Source: Verticillium longisporum
Lineage: Eukaryota; Ascomycota; Sordariomycetes; Glomerellales; Plectosphaerellaceae
DNA: 64,000 nt
NCBI GenBank assembly: GCA_019188255.1
Contig: JAETXT010000003.1
Location: 4,092,001-4,156,000 of the forward strand
Reading direction: 5' to 3'
In this document: positions 35,510 to 48,400 of the stretch, in pieces
Numbering within the stretch: the first letter of the stretch is position 1
How the letters are laid out: each line of letters begins with the position of its first letter
Notes under the pieces: generated by a model
The model's input: only the letters and a program-made list of their open reading frames with translations
Told to the model about the DNA's origin: nothing
Database searches by the model: none
Translations under genes and position numbers: made by a program

Positions 35510-35799
35510 TATTAAACTAATATTAGGGGATTACCTAGGTCGGTAATTACCGTATAGGATTCACCGATATAGTAATTACTAGGGGCTAGGATTCACAGCT
35601 GTCAGGAGTACGTAATTTATAGCTTACGTAATCGGTAAATTAGATAGGTATATCTAATTTATATAGGTAGTAGTAATTTAGAGAGATAGAATTATTAATA
35701 ATTATAACCTATATATTATTTACTTTACCGATTTAGAGCTCTTAGGTATAGTTAAAGTAATAAATTAGGGTTTATATAAATAATAAAGCCCTCTTAATA
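35510..35799 (+). repeat. 5' LTR of copia copy 1
   Basis: Begins TATTAAAC and ends CCTCTTAATA, RIP forms of TG...CA ends. Contains a TATATAA word close to its 3' end. Confidence 0.9.
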
Positions 35800-35926
35800 T
35801 TAATTAATATTATATTTAACGTAATATAGAATAGCTAGAGCTAGAGAAGTTAGGATCGATCCTACGGATAGCAAATTCGCTATATATAAGCTTATCGGTT
35901 ATACTTTATAAGTAATTATAAGAGTA

Positions 35927-36036
35927 CCGTTTACTTTAAGTACTTTAGGACTCTTATAAGAGCTTAATAATAGGGAAATCCCCTATTATATAATCTATAG
36001 GAGTACTATCTACTTCGAGTACCTTAGGACTCCTAT
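35927..36036 (+). other. Three consecutive hairpins in the copia leader
   Basis: Stem 1 pairs 35927-35935 (TATAAGAGT) with 35950-35958. Stem 2 is TAATAGGG against CCCTATTA within about 35966-35986. Stem 3 pairs 35997-36004 (ATAGGAGT) with 36029-36036. Stems 1 and 3 are copies of one motif in which an A-T pair became G-C on both arms. The same hairpins are seen in copies 2 and 3, with single changes. They end at the candidate start of the polyprotein frame. Confidence 0.6.
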
Positions 36037-39000
36037 GCCTAAGATTACTACCTAGGCTATATTACTAGCTACTAAACCCGATAAACGAAGCTCTACGGAA
36101 TAGTTAATTAGCTATAGTAGAGCTTTAATAAAATTAGCGATAATAAGCTCCTCGGATTACAGTAATAGCTCCGTAATAGAGCTAGAGAGCGCTAAAAAGA
36201 TATAATAGGAGTTTAATAGTATTCTAGAAGAACTTAATATATTACGCTTAACGTAGAAGGTTAGGAAGGGTCTCGATATTAACTTTATCGTTTATAGAAT
36301 AGAATTATAGTTCCTTAGATTACTAGATTTAATATCCGTAGATCTTAAAAGCGCCTAGATCCTTAAAGTAATAAGCGTATATAGGACTATAAAGGGAGTT
36401 TACCTCCTAGAAGCGTTTATTAAAGACTTCTAAGGCTAGACCGAAGAGGACTTTAACTCCTATAATATAACGATTATTCGAGTACTAAAGGTATATCTAA
36501 TAGAGTATAGGATCCCTCTTCTAGGAGCAGTAAACGCTAAGATATTAAAGAGACTAATCCTAATACTTTTATAGGAAGAGATACTTAATATAATAGAATC
36601 GATTACTATTAATTAGGATTTAGTACTCTAAAGAGTAAAGGAATAGTAAGACTAGTAGGATAACGAATAATAACCTATAGGGAACGTTTAGCTATCCTAA
36701 ATCCGAAAACTATAAATGGGGAGGATAGATCCCTAATAGCCCCTAATTCTAGGGTTATTTAATTAATAGAGTAAATAATCTGATTAATAAGAGATTACGC
36801 CTTAATCGTAAAGAAATAAAACCCTACCCCTAAATATTACCTAGAACCTATTAGCTTAGTACTATACTCTATTACTATACGAATTAGTAAATTTACTAAT
36901 CGATAGAGCTATAATTAAGTAATTCGCATCGTTCTAGAATAAGGAGAGTAATTACTCTAAAGAGATATATAATATCCTTAACAATAAAATATATATCTTT
37001 ATAGACGTTTACGAACTATTATAAATCCGCTATATATAGCTCTATATATTCTTCCCGAATATACTTTTAAAGTATATATAAACTTTCTTCCTAGAATATA
37101 TAAACTAGAATATAGGACTCTATTAAATATATTTAATAATTAAATAATAATTCGATTTAGAGATTAATAGAGTATAATATTATATAGACTAGAGCTTAAT
37201 AACGTTCTACTCTATAATAATAGAAGCTAATAATATAGGAAAGCTATAAATAGAAGTTCTCTAGATCCTTCTAGATAGGCTTTAATAGTACTAGAGAGCA
37301 CTTAGCCCTATATTTAAGGAAGAGACTTATCTCTATATAAATATTCTAAGGGCGGTTTAAGGCGTCCTAGAGCTAAAGATTATACTAATAAAGCTAGAGC
37401 GATCTTTTAATATACTATCTATATAGTTTAAGAGTATATTAAAGGTAGAGGAGAATGCTAGAATACTTAGGCACTTCTATACTAATAGATATTATAGGAG
37501 CGGATATCGCTAAGCTAGTAGAAGGGGAGATCGTAGAGAGTAGTTAATATATAGAACTAATAATCGTTAACTATCTAGAATTCGTAAATACTAGATATAC
37601 TCTAAATTAGATTATAGATCGACGAAGTACTTTCCTAAAGAGTAATAATATTCGAAAGAGTAATAGAAATATATATAGGAAACGTATAGGGATTAGTAGA
37701 AGGGATACTATTAATTTTTAATAATAATAGAACCTATTAAGAGCTCGGAATTAGATAATCCTATTTCCGATAAGCTAAGAATAGATAATACTTTTAAGTC
37801 TAATCCTAAGAACGAATTAATAAATGCTTATATTATATACTTCCTAGTAAATAAGTCGTTCTAATATAGAATTAGGGGGAGTAATCCGAAGGCTAATATA
37901 ATAGCTCTAATAGAATAGCTCTTTACTTAGTATTAGATTAATAGTACTTCTATATAATATAGTATTATCCTTAATATAGGTATAGTATTAATTTCTATAA
38001 TAGGAGCTTTATAAATAAAGGCCCTAATAGCCCTAATACTAAGCCTAATAGTTAATAAATAGGGAATAGGGGCTAGAATAAGATTTAGAGTAGGAAATCC
38101 TATTTCTATAATAAAGGAGATTACTATTCTAATATTAATTAGGAGAATTACGTTCTATATCGTCTTAATAGATACCCTATTCCTACTTTATATTAAGGAT
38201 ATAGACGATCTCGGAATCTATTTAGATAATATATATAATGAGCTAGTAAAGCGTATTAAGGAGATCTAGGAGCGTACGCCTATTTTTCGTAAATAGGGCT
38301 ACTTATAGTTCTTCCTAGATATAAAGACCTATATTAGTTCCGGGATTATATATATAATAAGGATAGAGAGTAATAGAATAGCGTTTCTAATAGAAGTAGA
38401 GCTCCGATATATTTATAAGTAATTTAATTACCTATCTATAGAGAAGCTATAGAACCTATTCTAGAGAATAGACTAGGACGTAAATCGGGATACTCTAGAA
38501 CTAATAAACCGCTTCTACTATTATTATTAGATTAAAAGGAAGTCTCTATAACGCTTTAAGTTTACTTTAAAGTTAAATATTAACTTTAATTATAAGATTT
38601 TAATCGATATTATATACTTAGATAGAAAGCCCGTTCTTTATATAATTAACGTAAATATAGGATTCTAATCTATAATTTTTATTCCTAATTTTATAGCTTA
38701 TATAATATAGGAAGCTCTTAAGAGGTACTAATTAGATATATATTTTAGGCCTCTAGATATCGTAACTATTAACGCTAGAATGAACTTTACCTCTATAGAG
38801 TTTAGGGTAGAGGTACGCCTCCTAGGTATAACCTATTATTAGATCCCTATAGAGGCCTATTAGTTAATCGGTAAGGTTAAGAGCTATTATAAGCCGATAT
38901 ATAGAGCGTACGAGATCTTAAAGGTAGAGTCTCGCAATATAAGCTTAGAATCGCTACTTTAAAGAGCTATAAAGGTAGTAAACGATACTATTAAGCTTAA

Positions 39001-41299
39001 TAGATTAATACCTATATTATTCATATTTAGGGCGATGCCTAGGATTACTATTAACTTAGCGCTTACTATAACCTAAGTATAGCGTACTAAAGTAGTTAAT
39101 AAGGCGATAACGGAGCTTTAGCGAATAATCGCTAAACGGAAGGTTAATAATGCTCTTAATACTTATAATAGACTAGATACTAAGTAATTACTATTAAGAT
39201 CGCTAGAGCTAGGAAGCGACGTTCTTATATTCCGAGAATAGGAGAAATAGATTAATCTTTATAAAGTTATATCGGTTTCTAATATAGCGGTTATAGTCGA
39301 AATAGTTAATAGCCTAATAGAGTTTAGAGGAATATACGTTAAGCTATATAATAGATCGCTAGATTAATAAGCTAAGGAGATAATAGTAATTCGAACTCTA
39401 GAGACCCTAGAACTATTTAAGTACTTAGAGCTAATTCTACTATAATAATATAAGAGACCTAGGAAGTTAATAAATACTACGAATCTATTATAAATAGCTT
39501 TTATAGATTATAAGAATAGTATAACTAGGACTTTATAGATCGAATACTAATTTATTATTAAAAGGGAATAGTAGGGGTACGACTTAGCTATTTAATTATA
39601 TAATAAAGGTAGAATAACGACCCCTAGGAAGCTATTTAAATAGTCCGACTAAGAGGAAATCGACTTACTCCTAATAGCTAGAATAATCGTACTAATTAGG
39701 AGATCCGCATTTCCTAGTACTAAGATCTTTAGATATTAGCCTATAAGAGAGGTAAAAGGCCTCCCTTAAGCCCTATATAAGAAGTTAAGACTAGTAGTTT
39801 AGGGATATAGTAACTAGGAGAAGATAACCCTACTAATATAGTCGCCTACGATTATATACTATAGCTAACGATTAATCCTAGCAATTACCCTAATATTATA
39901 ATAACGTAGCTACTAATTAATACTCTATAATATTAATTAAGCCTATACCTAGAGCGCTATAGATCTATTATATAACGTTCTCCTATATATTCCTAAGGAG
40001 CTATAATATAGATACCCCGATAGAATCGTCTTCTACGTTATAAAGCCGCTCTATAGTATCGTAGAGTTAGGTCTCTATTAGTTTATAATCTATTAATGCT
40101 ATTATAGAGAGCGCCTAAACGCCGTTCTAATAGGCTACGATCCGTATTTACTTCTAACTAGAGCTAGAGAGAGCTTTAGACTAATCGGAATATAGATTAA
40201 TAATACTTTTAACCTCGGAGAGCCTATATTTATATAAAAGGAATAAATAGAGCTCGAAAGCGCTAGCTTCTAGGTAAAGCCTATTTCTATCCTTAATATA
40301 GGATCTAATAGCGTCTTTAACGGCTATATTATTAAAGTTAGAATTAAAGATCTTACGATTTAATAGAAAGGCTAAAGTAATCGCCTAGAGCTAGTAATCC
40401 TAGGGATAGCGAGCTTAGAATAGGAATATATTACTTAGAGAGCTCGTAGTACCTATATTACTTTAACCTATTAATTAGAAATAGCCTTCGATTTCTCTAT
40501 TATAGCCTAAGCTAAGAACCTATAGGAGGACGACTTTAAACGGCTTAATAAATATATATAATAGTAGATCGCTAATATAGGCTATAGCCTAAATTACGTA
40601 CGCCTAGATCTCTTAATAGCCTAACTTTACGTATTTATTAATAGCTCCTTCGCTAATAATAAGGACCTAAATTTATAGATCGGATGCATTATCCTCCTTA
40701 ATAATAAACGTTCCTATAATTAGGAGAACGCCTTTATAGTATATAATAATATCCTCTATTAATAATCTATTAAATATAAATAGGTTATATATTTAATTCT
40801 AATTAGCGAGATCTATAGGATAGTTAATAGCTTCGACGTAGCTTATATCCTTAAATAGATACTCTAAGAGATCTATAAATGCTTAGAACTATTACTCCTA
40901 TAGATAGTTATCTATATTAATAGCTACTCGCTCTATTAATATTTAATTTAATTAAGCGTAATAGTAGAGAAACGCTTAATAATAGATCTTATAGTATTAT
41001 AGTAAAGCTACGAAGAATGCGAAGTCGATGAAATTCGTTAGATCGCTAGAGGCGATAACCCTATAGATTCAATAACTAAGGGAGCGCTAAACTAGGTACT
41101 AGAAGCGCTAATAAGCTCTAACGAAGTTATAATTAGGATTAAAGGATAGGTTAAACGTTAAGAAAAGAATAATTAAGGGGTAAAGGTAATTAATATTAAT
41201 AAAAATATAGTAAAGCTTAAAAACGAGTACCCTAGAAGTAAAAACGACGACCCTATAATTAGTAAAATAGTAAAGTAATTACTCTATAAAGCGGACTAA
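36035..41299 (+). pseudogene. Copia polyprotein (Gag-IN-RT-RH), RIP-inactivated, copy 1
   Basis: One frame runs 1,754 codons to a shared stop; integrase, reverse transcriptase and RNase H all lie in it with no net indel. Capsid-like N-terminal part to about 37,400. The integrase core lies about 38,580-39,000, with the clear segments YLDRKPVLY and IEAHQLIGKVERYH (stop codons read as Gln). Reverse transcriptase is about 39,750-40,260, with ...QAYTQSA, KPLYSIVELG and a degraded IQxDDT-type catalytic site near 40,190. RNase H is about 40,610-41,160 (SSFANNKDL, RGDNPIDSITKGAL). Nearly all in-frame stops are TAG/TAA at Gln or Trp positions, as RIP produces. The first codon is ATG here but ACG and ATA in the other copies, so the true start is uncertain. 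Confidence 0.85.
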
Positions 41300-41973
41300 G
41301 CCTCGGAATCTAAAGAATCCGAGTTTAACTACTCTAATAAGTCCTATTAGAGGTAGTTAAAGAGCTATAGAGCTATAGCCCGCCTAGCCGCTTTATGGTC
41401 GGTATTATAAAGACTATCGAGGTCCTTATTAGGGTTATTACCCCTCTTCGCCTCCTCCTCCTTAGCGATCGTTAATATACCCTTTATAATAATATACTAC
41501 TTCTCTATATCCTATATCCCCTATTAGCTAATTATATAATTAGATAATTAAGGAAATAATAGAGAAGAGAGCTTATTAGCTTATTATTCTTATCCTAGGT
41601 AGCTAAAAACTTTATAGTAGGCTTAAATGCCTTAACCGGACTATAGATAATAATCGTTAGAGCTATAGATACTAGAAAATAGAGATCGTAGAAGCTTATA
41701 TTAATTTATAAGAGTGCCTAGAGGTATATTTATAGTAACGGGAACCCTTAGGCTCTAAATTATAGTATATATTATTAATACTAGTTTTAGTTTATTTATT
41801 AATAAGATAAGACTTTAAGTACCCTAAGTAAGGGACTTTACGAATATTATTATATATATATATTATATCCTAGATTAGTAGCTCCTACGATTAATACTAA
41901 TTAGGTTCTTATATTTTATTACTCTCTTAGCGGGAGGGGCAATAAGCGTAAGGGCTTTACGCTTAGGTAGCAT
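41297..41973 (-). other. Antisense frame with conserved ATG in the copia 3' region
   Basis: On the strand opposite the polyprotein, an ATG (41973-41971) opens a basic frame (MLPKRKALTLIAPPAKRV) directly behind a long CT tract like a fungal promoter/leader. The same ATG is present in copy 3 (61608-61606) and is ATA in copies 2 and 4. Further open stretches in other antisense frames follow, ending in an acidic/Ser part. Splicing would be needed to join them. Whether it was ever expressed is unknown. Confidence 0.35.
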
Positions 41974-42758
41974 TATCGAGGCTAGGATAAGAGAAAAAGA
42001 GAGAGAGAGAGAGTAATAAAAATAGGGATTTAGTAATTATAGGAGCTCTAAAATAGTAGATTAGGCTAGCTAATCTTAAAAATAAAGAATCGTTATAGGG
42101 AAGAAGGAAAGTAAAAGGAATAGAGTTATTATAATTTATTAACTAGATATATAGATCTATAGAATATAGTATTTACTAAACTAGCTTAATAGGATCTATT
42201 AATCCTATTTAGGCGGTTTAATTCTATTATTCTTATTAAAGGTAGTTTAATTCTATTATTCCTATCGAGAAAGCTAATAAAAGGGGTAATAATAATTATT
42301 CTTCTACCCTCTATTAATATATTAGCGATTTAGAGACTTTAGGAGCCCGTATCTAGCTATTATAAGAGCGCTATTTAATTAGCTATTATACTATTTAATT
42401 ACTATTCATTTCCTTTATTAAAGGGTTTAAAAGCCTATTCCTATTATTTAACTATAACTTAATTCGTTTCCTTAGAGAGCTATTTAGCGGCTAGTTCAAT
42501 TAATCCGTAGTACTAGGGACTAGGGATTTAGCGTTTACGGGAATAGTAATATTAAGCCGTATTTTTCCTTATTCTATCTATTATTCTCCTATTATTACTT
42601 ATTTACTTATTTATTTATTTATTTTATAGATTAGGATAGTAGATCTAATGCGCTAGAGACTAGAGGATTATAAGCGTATTAGAGTAGCTATTAATATAGG
42701 TAATAGAGCCCGATATTAGTCCCTTAGGTAATCCTATCTATAAAGAAAAGATAGCTAG

Positions 42759-43048
42759 TATTAAACTAATATTAGGGGATTACCTAGGTCGGTGATTACT
42801 ATATAGGATTCACCGATATAGTAATTACTGGGGGCTGGGATTTATAGCTCTTAGGAGTATATAATTCATAGCTTACGTAATCGGTAAATTAGATAGGTAT
42901 ATCTAATTTACGTAGGTAGTAGTGATTTAGAGAGATAGAATTATTAATAATTATAACCTATATATTACCTACCCTACCGATTTAGAGCTCTTAGGTACAG
43001 CTAAAGTAATAAATTAGGGTTTATATAAGTAGTAAAGCCCTCTTAATA
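42759..43048 (+). repeat. 3' LTR of copia copy 1
   Basis: Same length as its 5' partner; the differences are mainly C/T and G/A. Confidence 0.9.
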
Positions 43049-43679
43049 TAAAGGTTAACTAATATAAATACTAAAGCCCTTTAAATATTAATTAATATTA
43101 TATTTAATATAATATAGAATAATTAGAGCTAGAGCAGTTAAAATTAATCTTATAAATAGTAATTTATTATATATAAGCTTATTAATTATACTTTATAAAT
43201 AACTATAAGAATATTATTTATTTTAAATACTTTAGGATTCTTATAAAAGCTTAATAATAGGAAAATCCCTTATTATTAAACTAATATTAGAGGATTATCT
43301 AGATTAATAATTACTATATAGGATTTACTATTATAGTAATTATTAGGGCTAGGATTCATTACTCCCTTAAATATATAATTTATAATTTATATAATCTATA
43401 AATTAAATAAATAATAGTAAATTAAATAAATAATAATAATTTAAAGAGATAGTATTAATAATTATAGAAGATAGGGTCTTATAACCCTTTTAATAGCTAA
43501 AATAAAAGCTAAACTATATTAATATCTATATTATTGGAAAGAGAAGAAGCGGAGCTATATAATAGTATATTCTTTATATAATTATATAGAACTATTAAAT
43601 AATAATAACTATTTAATTTCTCTTATCTCTTATTAGCTTAGCTTATAAACTAGAATAGAACTAATTCTATTTCCTTATA
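43049..43679. other. Remnants of older copia copies between copies 1 and 2
   Basis: 43054-43088 completes the old LTR interrupted by copy 1, and 43089-43266 is the matching leader. 43274-43465 is a truncated second LTR (about two thirds). 43470-43679 is AT-rich, unassigned, and shares words with the left boundary zone. No coding capacity. Confidence 0.65.
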
Positions 43680-43966
43680 TATTAAGAGGGCTTTACTACT
43701 TATATAAACCCTAATTCATTACTTTAGCTATGCCTGAGAGCTCTAAATAGGTAGGGTAGGTAATATAAGTCTTATAATATAGTTAATAATCTCTCTCTGA
43801 ATTACTACTATCTACGTAAGTTAGATATACCTATCTAATTCACCGATCACGTAAGCTATGATTCACGTGCTCCTGAGAGCTATAAATCCTAGCCACGGTA
43901 ATTACTATATCGGTGATCCCCTACCGAGATTACCGCCCTAGGGAATCCCCTAATATTAATTCAATA
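43680..43966 (-). repeat. LTR of copia copy 2 (3' LTR by element orientation)
   Basis: Reverse-oriented LTR, starts TATTAAGAGGG and ends CAATA. It retains some CA/CG sites lost in other copies. Confidence 0.88.
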
Positions 43967-45405
43967 CTAGCTCTCTTTTCTTTATAGATAGAATAGCCGT
44001 AAGAACTAATATTAGGAGCTATCGCTAGGGTCGATAGCCGCTCCAACGTACTTCTAATCTCTAGTCTTCAGCATATTAGATCTACTCTTCTAGCCTTAAA
44101 GTAAATAATTAATAGTAAGAGAATAATAAATAGGATAAGGAAAACGTAGCTTAATCCTACTATTCCTATAAATATTAGGTCCCTAGTTCCTAATACCTTA
44201 GAATAGTAGAATTGCCTATAAATAGTTCTCTAAGGAAATAAATTAAGTTATAATTTAAATAATAAGAATAGGCGGTTAAATCCCTTTAATAAAGGAAATA
44301 AATAATAATCTAATAGTATAATAAGTAATTACATAGCGCTCTTATAATAGCTAAATACGTACTCTTAACGCCTCTAAATTACCAGTATACTAATAGAAGG
44401 TAAAAGAATAATTATTATTCTCTTTTATTAGCTTTCCTATTAGAATAATAGAATTAAACCGCCTTTAAAAGAGAATAATAGAATTAAATTATTTAAATAG
44501 AATTAATAGATCCTATTTAGCTAATCTAGTAAATACTATACTCTATAGATCTATATATCTAGTTAGTAAATTATAGTAACTCTATTCTATTTACCTTTCC
44601 CTCTCCCTATATCGACTTCTTTATTTTTAAATTAATTAGCCTAATCTATTATTTTAGAGCTCCGACGATTAATAAATCCCCCTTTTTATTACTCTCTCTC
44701 TCTCCCTCTTTCTCTCTTCCTAGCCTCGATAATACTACTTAAGCGTAAAACCCCTACGCCTATTACCCTTCCCGCTAAGAGAGTAGCGAAGCGTAAGAAC
44801 TTAGTCGGCATTAATCGTAGGAGCTAATAATCCGGGATATAGTATATATATATAGTAATATTCGTAAGGTCCCCTATTTAGGGTACTTAAAGTCTTATCT
44901 TATTAATAAATAAACTAAAACTAGCGCTAATAGTATATACTACGATTTAGAGCCTAAAGGTTCCCGTTATTATAAATATACCTCTAGGCACTCTTATAAG
45001 TAAATATAAGCTTCTACGATCTTTATTTCTAGTATCTATAGCTCTAATAATTATTATCTTTAGTCTAATTAGGGCGTTTAAGCCTATTATAAAGTTTTTA
45101 ACTACCTAAGATAAAAATAATAAACTAGTAAATTCTCTTCCCTTTTCTTTTCCTTAATTATCTAATTATATAATTAGCTAATAGGGGATATAGGATATAG
45201 AGAAATAGCGTATTATCGTTAAAGATATATTAACGATTATTGAGGAGGAGGAGGCTAAAGGGGGTAACGACCCTAATAAAGACCTAGATAGTCTTAATAA
45301 TACTAAGCGTAAAGCGGCTAAGCGGGCCGTAGCTTTATAGCTCTTTAATTACCTCTAATAGGATTCGCTAGAATAATTAAACTCGGAGTCTTCGGACTCT
45401 AAGGC

Positions 45406-48400
45406 CTAGTCATCTTATAGATCGGTTGCTTTACTATTTTACTAATTATAGAATAGCTATTTTTAGAGTATAGCTAATCGTTACTAATTTTAATTGCTTT
45501 TACCCCCTAATTATTCTTTTCTTAACGTTTAACCTATCCTTTAATCCTAATTATAATTTCGTTAGAGCTTATTAGCGCTTCTAGTACCTAGTTTAGAGCT
45601 CCCTTAGTTATTAAATCTATAGGGTTATCTCCTTCTGCGATCTAGCGAATTTCGTTAACTTTATATTCTTTATAGCTTTACTATAACGCTATAAGATCTA
45701 TTATTAAGCGTTTCTCTATTATTATACTTAATTAAACTAAATATTAATAGAGCAAATAGCTATCGGTATAGATAACTATTTATAGGAGCGGTAATTCTAA
45801 GCGTTTATAGATCTCTTAGAGCATCTATTTAAGGATATAAGCTATATTGAAGCTACTAACTATCCTATAGATTTCGCTAACTAGAACTAAATACGTAACC
45901 CGTTTATACTTAATAGATTACTAATAGAGAATATTACTATATACTATAAAAGCGTTCTCCTAATTATAGGAACGTTTATTATTAAGGAGGATAATAAATC
46001 CGATCTATAAACTAAGGTCCTTATTATTAACGAAGGAGCTATTAATAAATATATATAATTAGGCCGTTAATAGATCGAGGCGTACGTAATTTAGGCTACG
46101 GCCTATATTAGCGATTTACTATTATATATATTTATTAAGCTATTTAAAGTCGTCCTCCTATAAGTTCTTAGTTTAGGCTATAATAGAGAAATCGAAGGCT
46201 GCCTCTAGTTAATAGATTAAAGTAATATAGATATTGCGAGCTCTCTAGGCGATATATTCCTACTTTAATCTCATTATCCCTAGGGTTACTAGCTCTAGGC
46301 GATTACCTTAGCCTTTCTATTAAATCGTAAGATCTTTAGTTCTAACTTTAATAATATAGCTATTAAAGATACTATTAGATCCTATATTAAGGACGGAAGT
46401 AGGCTTTACCTAGAAGCTAGCGCTTTCGAGCTCTATTTATTCCTTTTATATAAATGCGGGCTCTCCGAGGTTAAGGGTATCGTTAGTCTATATTCCGACT
46501 AGTCTAAAGCTCTCTCTAGCTCTAGTTAGAAGTAAATACGGATCGTAGCCTATTAGAATAGCGTTTAAGCGCTCTCTATAATAGCGCTAATAGGTTATAA
46601 ACTAATAGAGACCTAACTCTATAATACTATAGAGCGGCTTTATAATATAGAAGACGATTCTATCGGGGTATTTATACTATAGCTCCTTAGGAATATATAG
46701 GAGAACGTTACGTAATAGATCTATAGCGCTCTAAGTATAGGCTTAATTAATATTATAGAATATTAATTAATAGCTACGTTATTATAGCATTAGGGCGATT
46801 ACTAGGATTAGTCGTTAACTATAGCGTATAATCGTAAGCGATTGCATTAATAGGGTTATCTTCTCCTAGTTATTATATCCCTAAACTATTAGTTTTAATT
46901 TCTTATATAGGGCCTAAGGGAGGCCTTTTACCTCTCTTATAAGCTAATATCTAAAGATCTTAGTACTAGGAAATACGGATCTCCTAATTAATATAATTAC
47001 TCTAGCTACTAGGAGTAAGTCGATTTCCTCCTAATCGGACTATTTAAATAGCTTCCTAGGGGTCATTATTCTACTTTTATTATATAGTTAAATAGCTAAG
47101 TCGTACCCCTATTATTCCTTTTTAATAATAAATTAGCGCTCGATCTATAAAGTCCCGGTCGTATTATTCTTACGATCCGTAAAAGCCGCTTATAATAGAT
47201 TTATAGCGTTTATTAACTTCCTAGGTCTCCCGCATCGTTATAATAGAATTAGCTCTAAGTATTTAAATAGTTTTAAGGTCTCTAGAGTTCGAACTACTAT
47301 TATCTCCTTAGTTTATTAATCTAGCGATCTATTATATAGTTTAATATATATTCCTCTAAACTCTATTAGGCCGTTAACTATTTCGATTATAACCGCTATA
47401 TTAGAAATTAATATAACCTTATAGGGACCGGTCTATTTCTCCTATTCTCGGAATATAAGAATATTACTTCCTAGCTCTAGCGATCTTAATAGTAACTACT
47501 TAGTATCTAGTCTATTATAGGTATTAAGAGCATTATTAACCTTCCATTTAGCGATTATTCGCTAAAGCTCTACTATCGCCTTATTAACCGCTTTAGTATA
47601 CTATACTTAGGTCGTAGTAGGCGCTAAATTAGCAGTAATCCTAGGCATTACCCTAAATATAAGTAATATAGGTATTAATCTATTAGGCCTAGCGGTATCG
47701 TTTACCGCCTTTATAGCTCCTTAAAGTAGCGATTCTAGGCTTATATTACGAGACTCTACTTTTAAGATCTCGTATACTCTATATATTAGCTTATAATAGC
47801 TCTTAACCTTACCTATTAATTAATAGGCCTCTATAGGGATTTAATAGTAGGTTATACTTAGGAGGCGTACCTCTACTTTAAACTTTATAGAAGTAAAGTT
47901 CGTTCTAGTATTAATAGTTACGATATCTAGAGGCCTAAGGTATATATCTAATTAGTACCTCTTAAGAGCTTCCTATATTATATAAGCTATAAAATTAGGA
48001 ATGAAAGTTATAGATTAGAATCCTATATTTATATCGATTATATAAAGAATAGGCTTTCTATCTAAGTATATAATATCGATTAAAATCTTATAATTAAAGT
48101 CGATATTTAACTTTAGAGTAAACTTAAAGCGTTATAGAGATTTCCCTTTAATCTAATAATAGTAATAGAAGCGGTTTATTAGCTCTAGAGCGTCCCGATT
48201 TATATCCTAGTCTATTCTCTAGAATAAGTTCTATAGCTTCTCTATAGATAGGTAACCGAACCGTTTTTAAATATATCGGAGCTCTACTTCTATTAGAAAC
48301 GCTATTCTATTACTCTCTATCCCTATTATATATATAATCCTAGAGCTAGTATAGGTCTTTATATCTAGGAAGAACTATAGGTAGCCCTATTTACGAAAAA

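Larger units (their letters stand above)
35510..43048 (+). mobile_element. Ty1/copia LTR retrotransposon, copy 1, RIP-degraded
   Basis: Complete 7,539-bp element with LTRs at 35510-35799 and 42759-43048 (290 bp each), flanked by the perfect duplication TAAAG (35505-35509 and 43049-43053). A purine run, AAAGAAAAGA, sits just before the 3' LTR and may be the polypurine tract. Domain order capsid, integrase, reverse transcriptase, RNase H marks the copia superfamily. The element is mutated almost only by C-to-T and G-to-A changes, leaving dense TAG/TAA codons, so it cannot be translated. It is inserted in an older copy of the same family. Confidence 0.93.

Noticed and set aside
35770..35799. TATATAA near the 3' end of the copia LTR as its promoter
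   Set aside because: A transcript starting 30 bp downstream would leave almost no R region, so an earlier site in the LTR is more likely.
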